A DNA stretch of 10,376 nucleotides from assembly GCA_937916485.1 (NCBI GenBank), contig CALFSV010000391.1, positions 1 to 10,376 of the forward strand. The letters run 5' to 3'. Source of the stretch: an uncultured Paracoccaceae bacterium (GTDB lineage: Bacteria; Pseudomonadota; Alphaproteobacteria; Rhodobacterales; Rhodobacteraceae). Under the pieces are notes generated by a model. The model saw only the letters and a list, made by a program, of their open reading frames with translations. It had not been told where the DNA came from and made no database searches. Numbering within the stretch: position 1 is the first letter of the stretch; the number at the start of each line of letters is the position of its first letter. Shown here in pieces: positions 1-7,133 of the stretch. Position numbers and translations under genes: made by a program.

Positions 1-35
1 CCACCAGCCGTGATCAATACTCTTTGCCCCTTCAT
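1..35 (-). CDS. Probable short-chain dehydrogenase/reductase (SDR), N-terminal fragment cut by window edge
   Basis: Only the first 11 codons and part of the twelfth lie in the window, reading MKGQRVLITAG and then probably G. This is the usual start of an SDR: a short basic tail, then the first beta strand (VLIT) running into the glycine-rich nucleotide-binding turn. The ATG at 33-35 is preceded on the minus strand by a purine-rich AGGGGAG ribosome-binding site about 7 nt upstream, which supports a true start. SDRs are soluble NAD(P)-dependent oxidoreductases, and one here could oxidise an alcohol intermediate of the pathway encoded nearby. The gene is divergent from the ureohydrolase. The family call rests on very few residues; other Rossmann-fold enzymes beginning in a similar way cannot be excluded. 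Confidence 0.55.
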   Translation of the reverse strand, partial: MKGQRVLITAG

Positions 36-62
36 TTTTTCACTCCCCTGTTTTCGGATAGC

Positions 63-76
63 TTGCGCTACCGCAA
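63..76. promoter_or_regulatory. Short inverted repeat (possible operator) between divergent SDR and ureohydrolase genes
   Basis: TTGCG and CGCAA are perfect inverted 5-bp arms separated by CTAC. The site lies about 28 bp upstream of the SDR start, in the shared divergent region, where a regulator could control the SDR or both genes. The arms are short enough to occur by chance, and no regulator gene is in view. The rest of the 36-278 interval holds the possible leader ORF listed separately; I found no convincing -35/-10 pair in either direction. Confidence 0.2.
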
Positions 77-150
77 TCAAATTGCATCAATTAACATTCA
101 GATCAGCCGCTGTTGCAAGCCTGTTCGTTCATAAAAAAGATGGAGGAAAA

Positions 151-279
151 TTGAGCTTGGCAGATATAAGCTTGCCGGTGATGAGCGGGTGTGGGGAAAG
201 CCACAAAAGAAGCAAAATGATTGGCGTGCTTCGAACAGTTATGTCAAAGTTTTTATTGTTCAAGATGGGAGGTATCTGA
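151..279 (+). CDS. Possible 42-codon leader ORF translationally coupled to the ureohydrolase
   Basis: A TTG codon at 151 follows a strong GGAGG at 142-146 with a short 4-nt spacer. It opens a frame of 42 codons that begins MSLADISLPV and ends FKMGGI. The TGA stop at 277-279 shares its last base with the ATG of the ureohydrolase (TGATG), a classic arrangement for translational coupling. The predicted peptide contains a moderately hydrophobic C-terminal stretch with basic residues and matches no family I recognise. It could be a leader or regulatory peptide, or simply an open stretch upstream of the real gene. The frame also stays open upstream to the window's left region, so openness alone is not evidence; the ribosome-binding site and the stop/start overlap are. 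Confidence 0.25.
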   Translation: MSLADISLPVMSGCGESHKRSKMIGVLRTVMSKFLLFKMGGI

Positions 280-1250
280 TGCGTAATGATCCATTTTTCC
301 AGCCAGTGTCGGGGCTTGAGATGCCGCGTTTTGCTGGCATGCCAAGCTTTATGCGTTTGCCGCACCTTAGCATGGATTCGGCAGAAATTTGTCGTGTTGA
401 TATGGGGCTTGTTGGCGTTCCTTGGGATGCTGGCACAACTAACCGACCGGGGCCTCGCCACGGACCACGTCAACTTCGGGACCTGTCAACGATGATACGT
501 GCGATGAACTCGGTCACCGGGTTTAATCCTTTTCAGATGGTAAATTGTGCTGATCTTGGCGACGTTGGCCCCAATCCAGTTGATTTGCAAGACAGCCTTG
601 AACGCATCACAGCATTTTATGCTGATCTAAAACAGCGCAACATCACCCCAATGACTGCTGGCGGTGATCATCTGGTGTCATTGCCTGTTTTGCGGGGCCT
701 TGCAAAAGATCGGCCCCTCGCGATGATTCATTTTGACTCGCACACAGATTTGTTTGACAGCTATTTTGGGGGATCCAAATATACGCATGGCACGCCTTTT
801 AGACGGGCAATTGAGGAAGGCTTGCTGAACCCAAAACAGGTTGTTCAAATTGGCATTCGCGGCACCTCATACAATTTTGATGATATTGAATGGGGTGAGG
901 CGCAAGGTGTGCGCATCATCCGTATCGAAGAATTATTTGAACGCGGTATTGCGGCGGTAATGGATGAGGCGCGTGGTATTGTTGGAAATTCGCCAACCTA
1001 TTGTTCCTTTGACATTGATTTTGTGGATCCAACCTTTGCCCCTGGTACCGGCACGCCAGAAATCGGGGGCCCCAATTCCTTTCAAGCGCAACAGGTAATT
1101 CGCGCTTTAAGCGGGGTTGATCTTGTTGGCGCAGATCTTGTTGAGGTGTCGCCGCCTTTTGACCCATCTGGGGGCACTGCGTGGCTAGGTGTGTCCTTGA
1201 TGTTTGAATTGATGTGTGTTTTGGCAGAGGCGATTGATAGGCGCCGCTAA
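279..1250 (+). CDS. Ureohydrolase (arginase/agmatinase/guanidino-acid hydrolase family)
   Basis: This 323-residue protein belongs to the Mn/Ni-dependent ureohydrolase family, cytoplasmic enzymes that hydrolyse a guanidino group to urea plus an amine. All family metal motifs are present: GGDH with ligand H131, HFDSHTD (D153, H155, D157), and SFDIDFVDP (D245, D247) followed by APGTGTPEIGG. A late glutamate, E289 in LVEVSPPFD, is also conserved in the family. The ATG at 279 was chosen because GGGAGG (267-272) sits 6 nt upstream and because the N-terminus (FQPVSG..MPRFAG..FMRLPHL) resembles guanidinobutyrase/guanidinopropionase-type members. An in-frame ATG at 189 lacks these supports. Family members act on agmatine, 4-guanidinobutyrate, 3-guanidinopropionate, guanidine or other guanidino compounds, and the substrate here cannot be fixed. 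The gene is divergent from the SDR and converges on the TIM-barrel gene, overlapping it by 4 bp. Confidence 0.93.
   Translation: MRNDPFFQPVSGLEMPRFAGMPSFMRLPHLSMDSAEICRVDMGLVGVPWDAGTTNRPGPRHGPRQLRDLSTMIRAMNSVTGFNPFQMVNCADLGDVGPNPVDLQDSLERITAFYADLKQRNITPMTAGGDHLVSLPVLRGLAKDRPLAMIHFDSHTDLFDSYFGGSKYTHGTPFRRAIEEGLLNPKQVVQIGIRGTSYNFDDIEWGEAQGVRIIRIEELFERGIAAVMDEARGIVGNSPTYCSFDIDFVDPTFAPGTGTPEIGGPNSFQAQQVIRALSGVDLVGADLVEVSPPFDPSGGTAWLGVSLMFELMCVLAEAIDRRR
1247..1250. other. Overlapping convergent stop codons (CTAA)
   Basis: The ureohydrolase ends with TAA at 1248-1250 on the plus strand. The TIM-barrel gene ends with TAG, read from CTA at 1247-1249, on the minus strand. There is no room for a terminator between them, so each transcript must run into the coding region of the other, making antisense 3' ends likely. 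Confidence 0.9.
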
Positions 1251-2098
1251 TGGCGCTCCAGATCAGACCAGATGTCTGCTACCCAGCTTTTGATTTGTAA
1301 TGCTTCCTCCCAGCGGTTGGACAATTCCCGGCCATTCGCATCAGTCATGGCATATTCTGGTGGGCCAAGTTCGCAGAGGAAAATACAGTCGCCGTGCAGA
1401 TTGCGTTGGCGCCAGCTTATCAATCCGTCACGCCACCATTGGCGAAATAGCGTGACCCATTTTTGGTGCTGTGGAAAGCTCAGCTGGAGCTGGATTTGCT
1501 GGCGACTTGCGACACGTCCTTGAAAACTTTCAGACCGTGCAATAATGCGCTGAATAAGGCCAGCGTCGCGATCATCTAGGGGCAGTTTGAACTCACGATC
1601 AACGACAAAATGCGAGAGGTCTGCACAAAGCCGCATTTCTGGCACAGCATCAATGAGGCATAAAGTTGCATATAAATCATTAGTTATGCAGTTGCGATGC
1701 GTTTCAAACTGTATTGGCATATCCAACTGGTCCGCCATTTCAATCCACTTTCGGATCACTGGGATCATACCGTCAACGGACAAAGGCATCACCTGACCAA
1801 TCACATCAACGAAAGGCGCGCCAAAATCCTTGGCCATCAGCAAGGTGTCTTCTAGGGCGTTAATAGTTTTCGGAAAAGCAACAATCAGCGGCGTCAGCCC
1901 AAACCGCTCTAAGTGTGGCCTAACGGCATTTGCCTGAGCCACATCACCAGCACCGAGATCAATGGCCAAGCCGTCATAGCCTGCTTCTGCAACCATTTCA
2001 CATATCTGATCATAGGGTAAAACTACCCCCGTCTGGTCATGTGGCATCATCGCCCAGAGCGATGTATAAAACTTTAATTGGCGTTTGGTCTTTTCCAA
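1247..2098 (-). CDS. Xylose-isomerase-like TIM-barrel protein (sugar phosphate isomerase/epimerase family)
   Basis: The 283-residue product has the layout of the AP-endonuclease-2/xylose isomerase-like TIM barrel: a first beta strand (LKFYTSLWAM, residues 8-17), then GYDGLAIDLG near 40-49. Likely metal-site residues are E132 and H134 in FETHRNCITND, D160 and H163 in CADLSH, and E243 in CELGPP. Enzymes of this fold usually isomerise or epimerise hydroxy-aldehydes or keto-acids with a divalent metal, though some are dehydratases or hydrolases. The start is a TTG at 2096-2098, supported by GGAAG (2107-2111) 8 nt upstream; the next in-frame ATG, at residue 17, would remove the first strand. It follows the desaturase-like gene after 3 nt and is the last gene of the transporter operon. 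The reaction is not identifiable from sequence alone. Confidence 0.85.
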   Translation of the reverse strand: MEKTKRQLKFYTSLWAMMPHDQTGVVLPYDQICEMVAEAGYDGLAIDLGAGDVAQANAVRPHLERFGLTPLIVAFPKTINALEDTLLMAKDFGAPFVDVIGQVMPLSVDGMIPVIRKWIEMADQLDMPIQFETHRNCITNDLYATLCLIDAVPEMRLCADLSHFVVDREFKLPLDDRDAGLIQRIIARSESFQGRVASRQQIQLQLSFPQHQKWVTLFRQWWRDGLISWRQRNLHGDCIFLCELGPPEYAMTDANGRELSNRWEEALQIKSWVADIWSDLERH

Positions 2099-2101
2099 AG
2101 A

Positions 2102-3082
2102 TCAGGCTTCCAGCTTAACAGTCTTGCCCGCCGCAAGTGGTACCACCCAAACCTCATTGGTAGGCCATTGATCTTCGTCCTTTTGCAAAAGTTTGTGGAT
2201 AACCGCAATTTGAAATTCAATCCAGCCCATGCGGTGAACCTGACCAGCAACGGACTCAATACGATCGTTCAGTTTACGCAATTGCCAGAAGGGGACAGAT
2301 GGGTAGCTGTGATGCGCGGTATGATATGGCATCTGCCAGCATAGCCATCGCATCACCGCATTGGTGCGGGTTGATCGGGTGTTCTTCAAAATATCAGACT
2401 CATGTGACAGGCCGAGATGCTCAATGGTGTTTTGCAACTGATGAACAGGCTTGGTCAGCAACATTGGGAGTAACCAGTAGGTCACGACTACCCAGCTTTC
2501 AAGGTAAAATGAGGCCCCCGCAATTATCGCATAACCAAGAAGGTGTAAGCGTGACTCAAGGATGATTTTGCGCTCATGTGCTGCGCCAATATAGGGTTCT
2601 ATAATAATGCCGCGCGCACGTCTAATCATGCCGGTAACGCGGTTGCGCCAATAGCTAATTCCGGTCATCCAAATCAGATAACTTTGCAATGTGTAGGGGT
2701 CACGGGTTAATTCGCCATCACGTTCCCAGTCTTGGGTCCATCGATGATGCGCAAAATGCATGACTTGATCATAGTCACGCGGAAACAGCATAATAAACCC
2801 GATTAACCGTCCAAAAAATTCATTCAGATATTTTGTTTTGAAAACCGTCCAGTGTGATAGCTCATGCTGTCCTGCATATAAAAAGTTCAGAGCGATACCA
2901 AGAAGCCCCCCGGTCAAAAGAATCCACCAGCTTTCCATGGCCAGATAATGTAAACACCCTAAAAAAATGATCGCGCCAGCATGACTGCCAAGTTGAAAAA
3001 GACCCATAAAATCAGATTTTTTATTTAATGATTTTAATTCACTTGGTTTTAAAATTTTTTGTGTGGTAAATGACTCTTCCAA
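2102..3082 (-). CDS. Membrane fatty-acid-desaturase-like di-iron oxygenase
   Basis: This membrane protein of about 326 residues carries the three histidine boxes of the membrane-bound desaturase/hydroxylase superfamily. Counting from the TTG start they are HELSH at 73-77, HFAHH at 109-113 and HTAHH at 254-258. There is also an extra EHLGLSH segment near 221-227. Hydrophobic segments lie before the first box (about 28-70), after the second box (about 92-100) and around 183-212. Members use two irons and O2 to desaturate or hydroxylate acyl chains, carotenoids or other substrates. I prefer the TTG at 3080-3082, because TAGGTGAGGG (3091-3100) gives a good ribosome-binding site. A GTG at 3095-3097 would add five residues but lies within that site and has no SD of its own. 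The gene is 53 nt after the double ATPase and 3 nt before the TIM-barrel gene, so it is probably cotranscribed with the importer. The substrate is unknown; a polar imported compound is as plausible as a lipid. Confidence 0.85.
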   Translation of the reverse strand: MEESFTTQKILKPSELKSLNKKSDFMGLFQLGSHAGAIIFLGCLHYLAMESWWILLTGGLLGIALNFLYAGQHELSHWTVFKTKYLNEFFGRLIGFIMLFPRDYDQVMHFAHHRWTQDWERDGELTRDPYTLQSYLIWMTGISYWRNRVTGMIRRARGIIIEPYIGAAHERKIILESRLHLLGYAIIAGASFYLESWVVVTYWLLPMLLTKPVHQLQNTIEHLGLSHESDILKNTRSTRTNAVMRWLCWQMPYHTAHHSYPSVPFWQLRKLNDRIESVAGQVHRMGWIEFQIAVIHKLLQKDEDQWPTNEVWVVPLAAGKTVKLEA

Positions 3083-3135
3083 TTTTTTTACCCTCACCTA
3101 ACAATCAAAGGTTTCAGCATTTATTTTCACGGTCG

Positions 3136-4800
3136 TCACTCGCCACTTATTTTTTCAACAGCTTCGTCGTCAACATTATCAACGCCCCGCGCCGCCAGCA
3201 AATTATCGAGCCAGCTTGGGTCCATTTCTGGCACCGAACTTAACAATAAATCAGTGTATTCATGGTGTGGCGGTCTGAACATTTCGTTTTTGGGACCTGC
3301 CTCAACCACGATGCCATCTTTCATCACGACCACCTCATCAGCAATCGCCCTAACCGTCGAAAGGTCATGGGTGATTAACATGAAGGATAATTGCATTTTG
3401 TCCTGTAGGTCGGTTAGCAAGCGCAGGATTCCCTCAGCAACCAGCTGGTCGAGGGCAGATGTCACCTCATCACAAATGATAAACTTTGGCTCAGCGGCGA
3501 GCGCACGTGCAATGCCGATGCGCTGTTTCTGACCACCCGAAATTTCCGATGGGTAACGGTCGATAAATTCACTTGGTTCAAGTTCAATCTGGACCAACAA
3601 CTCCTCAACACGCCGGCGTTTCTCCCTACCGGTCAACCCTAGATAAAATTCAACCGGTCGCCCAATAATTTCGCCAATTTTTTTGCGTGGATTCAGTGCC
3701 GTATCAGCCATCTGATAAATCATCTGGATTTGACGAAGTTGATCATTGGTGCGATTTCGGTAGTCGACTGGCAAAACTGTGCCAGCAAAATTTATGCTGC
3801 CGGCAAGTGGCGGTAATAAGCCAGTAATACAGCGCGCAGTTGTGGACTTGCCTGATCCGGATTCGCCAACAACGGCAACTGTGCGGCCGGCATGAATGTC
3901 AAAGCTGACATTGCGAACAACCGGATCACCCTTTCCATAGGCAGCGGTTACATTTGACAGGCTAATCACAGGCGTTGAGCCAGCCTTGGCCGGTGGCTTT
4001 TGTTTTCGTTCAAAACTACGCACTGCCCACAGAGATTTAGTATAGCTTTCGCGCGGTGATTTCAGCATTTCTCGAGTTGTGTTTTCTTCAACCTCATCGC
4101 CGCGCAACAAAACTTTAATCCGATCTGCCATCTGCGCGACAACCGCCAAATCATGGGTGATATAAATTGCCGCCGTTGAAAACTGTTCAACAATATCACG
4201 GATCGCCGACAGAACCTCAATCTGTGTTGTCACATCAAGAGCAGTTGTAGGCTCATCAAAAATGATAAGGTCTGGCCGGCAAGACATCGCCATGGCGGTC
4301 ATGGCACGCTGTAATTGCCCACCTGAAACCTGATGTGGATAACGAAAGCCAATCGATTCGGGCTGTGGCAACCGCAGACGGCGATACAGATTTACCGCGT
4401 CGGCCGCAGCTTCACTCCGGATAAATTTTTTGTGAAAAACAGGTCCCTCAGTGTGTTGATCAATAATTTTATGAGATGGGTTAAAGCTGGCTGCAGCCGA
4501 TTGTGCAACATAGGCGATGCGACTGCCAAGTAAATTTCGGCGTTGTTCGAGCGGCGCATTGACCAGGTCAATACCATCAAACTCAATACTTCCTCCAACA
4601 ATTTTACAGCCATCACGTGTAAAGCCCATGCCAGCAAGTCCAAGTGTTGACTTGCCTGCACCAGACTCGCCAATCAAACCCAGTACCTCGCCTTTATGCA
4701 AATCGAGGCTGATCTTGTTGATTATCCTTGTCTGGGTTTCATCACTTATGCCATCGATTTCAAGATCGCGAATCTTTAACAAAGGCTCTCTGTCAGACAT
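3136..4800 (-). CDS. Fused double ATPase of peptide/opine-type ABC importer (DppD-DppF fusion)
   Basis: The 554-residue protein contains two complete ABC ATPase domains of the oligopeptide/dipeptide/nickel class and energises uptake from the cytoplasmic side of the membrane. Domain 1 has Walker A GESGAGKST (44-52), Q-loop VAQ (98-100), signature VSGGQ (158-162), Walker B LIIFDEP (178-184) and H-loop H216. Domain 2 has Walker A GESGSGKST (312-320), Q-loop near 363, signature ISGGQ (420-424), Walker B FIICDEV (440-446) and H-loop H478. A linker of about 30 residues, rich in Lys and Pro, joins them near 262-280. Both sites look catalytically intact, whereas many relatives split them into two genes. 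The ATG at 4798-4800 has GGAG overlapping the TAA of the permease gene just upstream, 3 nt away, which implies tight translational coupling. Confidence 0.95.
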   Translation of the reverse strand: MSDREPLLKIRDLEIDGISDETQTRIINKISLDLHKGEVLGLIGESGAGKSTLGLAGMGFTRDGCKIVGGSIEFDGIDLVNAPLEQRRNLLGSRIAYVAQSAAASFNPSHKIIDQHTEGPVFHKKFIRSEAAADAVNLYRRLRLPQPESIGFRYPHQVSGGQLQRAMTAMAMSCRPDLIIFDEPTTALDVTTQIEVLSAIRDIVEQFSTAAIYITHDLAVVAQMADRIKVLLRGDEVEENTTREMLKSPRESYTKSLWAVRSFERKQKPPAKAGSTPVISLSNVTAAYGKGDPVVRNVSFDIHAGRTVAVVGESGSGKSTTARCITGLLPPLAGSINFAGTVLPVDYRNRTNDQLRQIQMIYQMADTALNPRKKIGEIIGRPVEFYLGLTGREKRRRVEELLVQIELEPSEFIDRYPSEISGGQKQRIGIARALAAEPKFIICDEVTSALDQLVAEGILRLLTDLQDKMQLSFMLITHDLSTVRAIADEVVVMKDGIVVEAGPKNEMFRPPHHEYTDLLLSSVPEMDPSWLDNLLAARGVDNVDDEAVEKISGE

Positions 4801-4803
4801 GGC

Positions 4804-5979
4804 TTACTCCTTCAGACCGGATGCGCGGTGCAGCACCCAGTCAACCACGAAATTGACAGCAACCGTTAATAGCGCAATCGCACCTGCTGCCATCAATGGA
4901 AGTGCTGCAGTAAGTGGGCTGAAAACCGCAAAATTGATAAATTGCGCCAGGTCTTTGACCATGGTGCCCCAATCTGCCAACGGCGGCTGAATGCCAACGC
5001 CAAGGAAGGACAGCGACGCAATCGTTAAAAACACAAAGCAGAAGCGCAAACCAAACTCGGCCAGCAGTGGTGCCATCGCGTTTGGTAAAATTTCCGAAAA
5101 GACTAGGTAGGACATCTTTTCACCGCGCAATTTTGCGGCCTCAAAGAAGTCCATTACAACGATATTCATGCCGACTGCACGGGACAAACGAAATACCCGC
5201 GTTGAGTCCAACACCGCAATGATCACAATCATATATACTGTTAACAGCCATCTTTCTGAACCGGCCCATGCTGATGCAATGGTCATTAACAGCAGCGCAA
5301 AAATCAATTGAGGAATTGACATCATCATATCTACGAACCGCGACAGGAACTGATCAAACCACCCGCCAATTGCCGCTGCTAGAAATCCGAAAAAAGTGCC
5401 AATTAAAAATGCAAGGCAAGTGGTAATGAAGGCAATGCCAACAGTATTTTGTCCGCCATAAATCAAACGTGATAAAAGGTCGCGGCCAATCTGGTCGGTG
5501 CCTAGAGGATGTGCCGGGTTTCCGCCAAGATTTGGATCACCGCCTGGCAATACATTCACATTGGAAAAAATCTCGGCTTGCCCATAAGGCGCGAGCCAAT
5601 CAGCAAAAATTGAGATGATTGCATAGCTAATAATAATCAATATGCCCAACGCCGCGGTTACCGGCATTTGCCGAAATACTTTGCGGCTTCTCTCAGAGCC
5701 GACATGGCGACCAATGGAACGAAACAGATAGCCGGCAAGGCCAAGACCAATAATGCCATGGACTAGCCATTGAAAAAATATCAATTCTTTCACAAAATAT
5801 AGCCACAGCATGTGATAAACGGTGACTGCGGCCAACACATATCCAAAGGAAGCGGCAAGGCTCATAGCGGTAAAACTGCCTTGTACCCGAGCAATTGGCA
5901 AAAGACGACCAATCGGACGCAATAAGATGCTGGCGGTGATTATTCCGCCAAGCCAAAAAACTATGTTTAAATTTTCCAT
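4804..5979 (-). CDS. ABC importer permease, DppC/OppC type, with N-terminal membrane extension
   Basis: This inner-membrane permease has 391 residues against roughly 280-310 for typical DppC proteins. The C-terminal part is canonical: a first DppC membrane helix at about 106-128 ending in FADWLAPYG, the HPLGTDQIGRDLLSRLIYGGQ region at 157-177, and the cytoplasmic EAA loop (EAAKLRG..LPN) at about 280-300. After that come FLTIASLSFLGVGIQPPLADWG and a terminal helix. The first 95 or so residues form three additional hydrophobic segments (about 5-22, 36-62 and 65-86) that are not part of the usual fold. The ATG at 5977-5979 was chosen because GGGGCGG lies just upstream and because a start farther upstream at 6072 would overlap the preceding permease gene by 83 bp. 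The gene sits 10 nt after permease B and 3 nt before the ATPase. Confidence 0.93.
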   Translation of the reverse strand: MENLNIVFWLGGIITASILLRPIGRLLPIARVQGSFTAMSLAASFGYVLAAVTVYHMLWLYFVKELIFFQWLVHGIIGLGLAGYLFRSIGRHVGSERSRKVFRQMPVTAALGILIIISYAIISIFADWLAPYGQAEIFSNVNVLPGGDPNLGGNPAHPLGTDQIGRDLLSRLIYGGQNTVGIAFITTCLAFLIGTFFGFLAAAIGGWFDQFLSRFVDMMMSIPQLIFALLLMTIASAWAGSERWLLTVYMIVIIAVLDSTRVFRLSRAVGMNIVVMDFFEAAKLRGEKMSYLVFSEILPNAMAPLLAEFGLRFCFVFLTIASLSFLGVGIQPPLADWGTMVKDLAQFINFAVFSPLTAALPLMAAGAIALLTVAVNFVVDWVLHRASGLKE

Positions 5980-5989
5980 CTTGCCGCCC

Positions 5990-7021
5990 CTATTTTGGAA
6001 TCCGCAAACGCGGATTTGACAAAATGGCCATAATGTCAGCCAACAGATTAAGCATGATGTAGGCAGTGGCAAATACCATGCAACAAGCTTGGACTACAGG
6101 AATGTCCCTGATCTTTACACTATCAACGAATAGTTGGCCAATCCCCGGATAAACAAACACAACCTCTACCACGACAACACCGGTAATCAGATAAGCAAGG
6201 TTCAGTGCTATCACATTTATGATCGGCGCTAATGCGTTTGGCAAAGCATGAACAACGATCACCCGAAAGGGGCTAAGCCCTTTCAAACGCGCCATCTCGA
6301 TATAGGGTGATGCAAGCAGGTTGATGATGGCGGCACGGGTCATCCGCATCATATGCGCTGTTACGACGAGGGTAAGTGTCAGGGCTGGCAAGAGGGTCTT
6401 TTGCAGCCGTTCAGCAAAACTCATTCCTTCAAAAATATTTGATAGTGACGGCAGGATGGGGTTTAGAACGGCAAGGGTCAAAATAAGGATGTAGGCAACA
6501 AAAAACTCTGGGCTGGAAATTGATGTCAGGGTGCTAACATTCGCAACACGGTCAAAGACTGAGTTTCGATAAAGTGCCGCCAGAATGCCGATGGTCAATG
6601 ACAGGGGCACGGCGATGGCGGCAGTTACGCTTGCCAAAAAAATGGTATTGGTAAAACGTGGCACTAGTTGGGCCGCGACTGTCCCATAGTTTGAAGAGCT
6701 GCTTTCACCAACATATGCGCTGAAATTGGCTTGGGCAAAACTGGTGCCAAAATCTCCTCTGGCAGCATTAAGGAGCCAGTCGAAATAGCGTGTCACAATA
6801 GGCCTGTCCAGCCCAAGGTCGGACCTAATAGCTGCAACGGCTTCCGGTGTTGCAGCCTGACCTAATAGCGCCTGAGCAAAATCACCCGGCAGCATGTTTA
6901 CCGCCAGGAAAATGATGATCGACACTAAGAATAATGTCAGAAAACCCAGTCCGAGGCGCTCTAGTATAATTGATAAAATACCCATGGATTTCCATGTTCG
7001 CCAAAATTGTTGGTGTTGCAT
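5990..7021 (-). CDS. ABC importer permease, DppB/OppB type
   Basis: This 343-residue inner-membrane protein partners the DppC-type subunit to form the translocation channel. It shows the DppB pattern: an N-terminal helix at about 22-43 ending in NMLPGDFAQALLG, then AIRSDLGLDRPIVTRYFDWL at 64-83 and RGDFGTSF at 88-95. After several helices comes the EAA loop EMARLKGLSPFRVIVVHALPN at 242-262, then YPGIGQLFVDSV at 291-302. The ATG at 7019-7021 has AGGGA only about 2 nt upstream. The in-frame ATG at 6983-6985 (residue 13, reading MGILSIILERLG) is an equally possible start, since many homologues begin just before this helix. The gene lies 112 nt after the binding-protein gene, with a hairpin in the gap, and 10 nt before permease C. 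Confidence 0.94.
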   Translation of the reverse strand: MQHQQFWRTWKSMGILSIILERLGLGFLTLFLVSIIIFLAVNMLPGDFAQALLGQAATPEAVAAIRSDLGLDRPIVTRYFDWLLNAARGDFGTSFAQANFSAYVGESSSSNYGTVAAQLVPRFTNTIFLASVTAAIAVPLSLTIGILAALYRNSVFDRVANVSTLTSISSPEFFVAYILILTLAVLNPILPSLSNIFEGMSFAERLQKTLLPALTLTLVVTAHMMRMTRAAIINLLASPYIEMARLKGLSPFRVIVVHALPNALAPIINVIALNLAYLITGVVVVEVVFVYPGIGQLFVDSVKIRDIPVVQACCMVFATAYIMLNLLADIMAILSNPRLRIPK

Positions 7022-7079
7022 TTCCCTGCTTGAATCAAAGCCAACTTAAAACCAAAAAGTATGGAGCAGTTTTGAAAAG

Positions 7080-7109
7080 CTCCACGCAGTCTCTGAAAAC
7101 TGCGTGGAG
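7080..7109 (-). terminator. Intercistronic hairpin between binding-protein and permease genes
   Basis: CTCCACGCAG (7080-7089) and CTGCGTGGAG (7100-7109) are perfect 10-bp inverted arms. One further T-A pair inside gives an 11-bp stem with an 8-nt loop. In the minus-strand transcript the stem is followed by CUUUUCAAAA, a short and imperfect U run. It lies 24 nt after the stop of the solute-binding protein and about 58 nt before the permease start. Such stems commonly act as partial terminators or as 3'-end blocks to exonuclease, so that the binding protein is made in excess over membrane subunits. The stem is certain; the role is inferred from position. Confidence 0.75.
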
Positions 7110-7133
7110 TGTTGCTAAAATTAGCCGACTATC

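Noticed and set aside
129..473. Minus-strand open frame of 114 codons overlapping the ureohydrolase start
   Set aside because: It is antisense to a well-supported gene, has no ribosome-binding site or recognisable motif, and its composition looks like a shadow of the coding frame.
4517..4990. Plus-strand open frame of 157 codons across the ATPase/permease junction
   Set aside because: It lies antisense to the ATPase and permease C genes; its Ser/Pro-rich composition is typical of antisense frames and no domain is visible.
5980..6072. Longer version of permease C starting at 6072
   Set aside because: The added residues (PTSCLICWLTLWPFCQIRVCGF) are encoded within the preceding permease gene in another frame, and the ATG at 5979 has a better ribosome-binding site.
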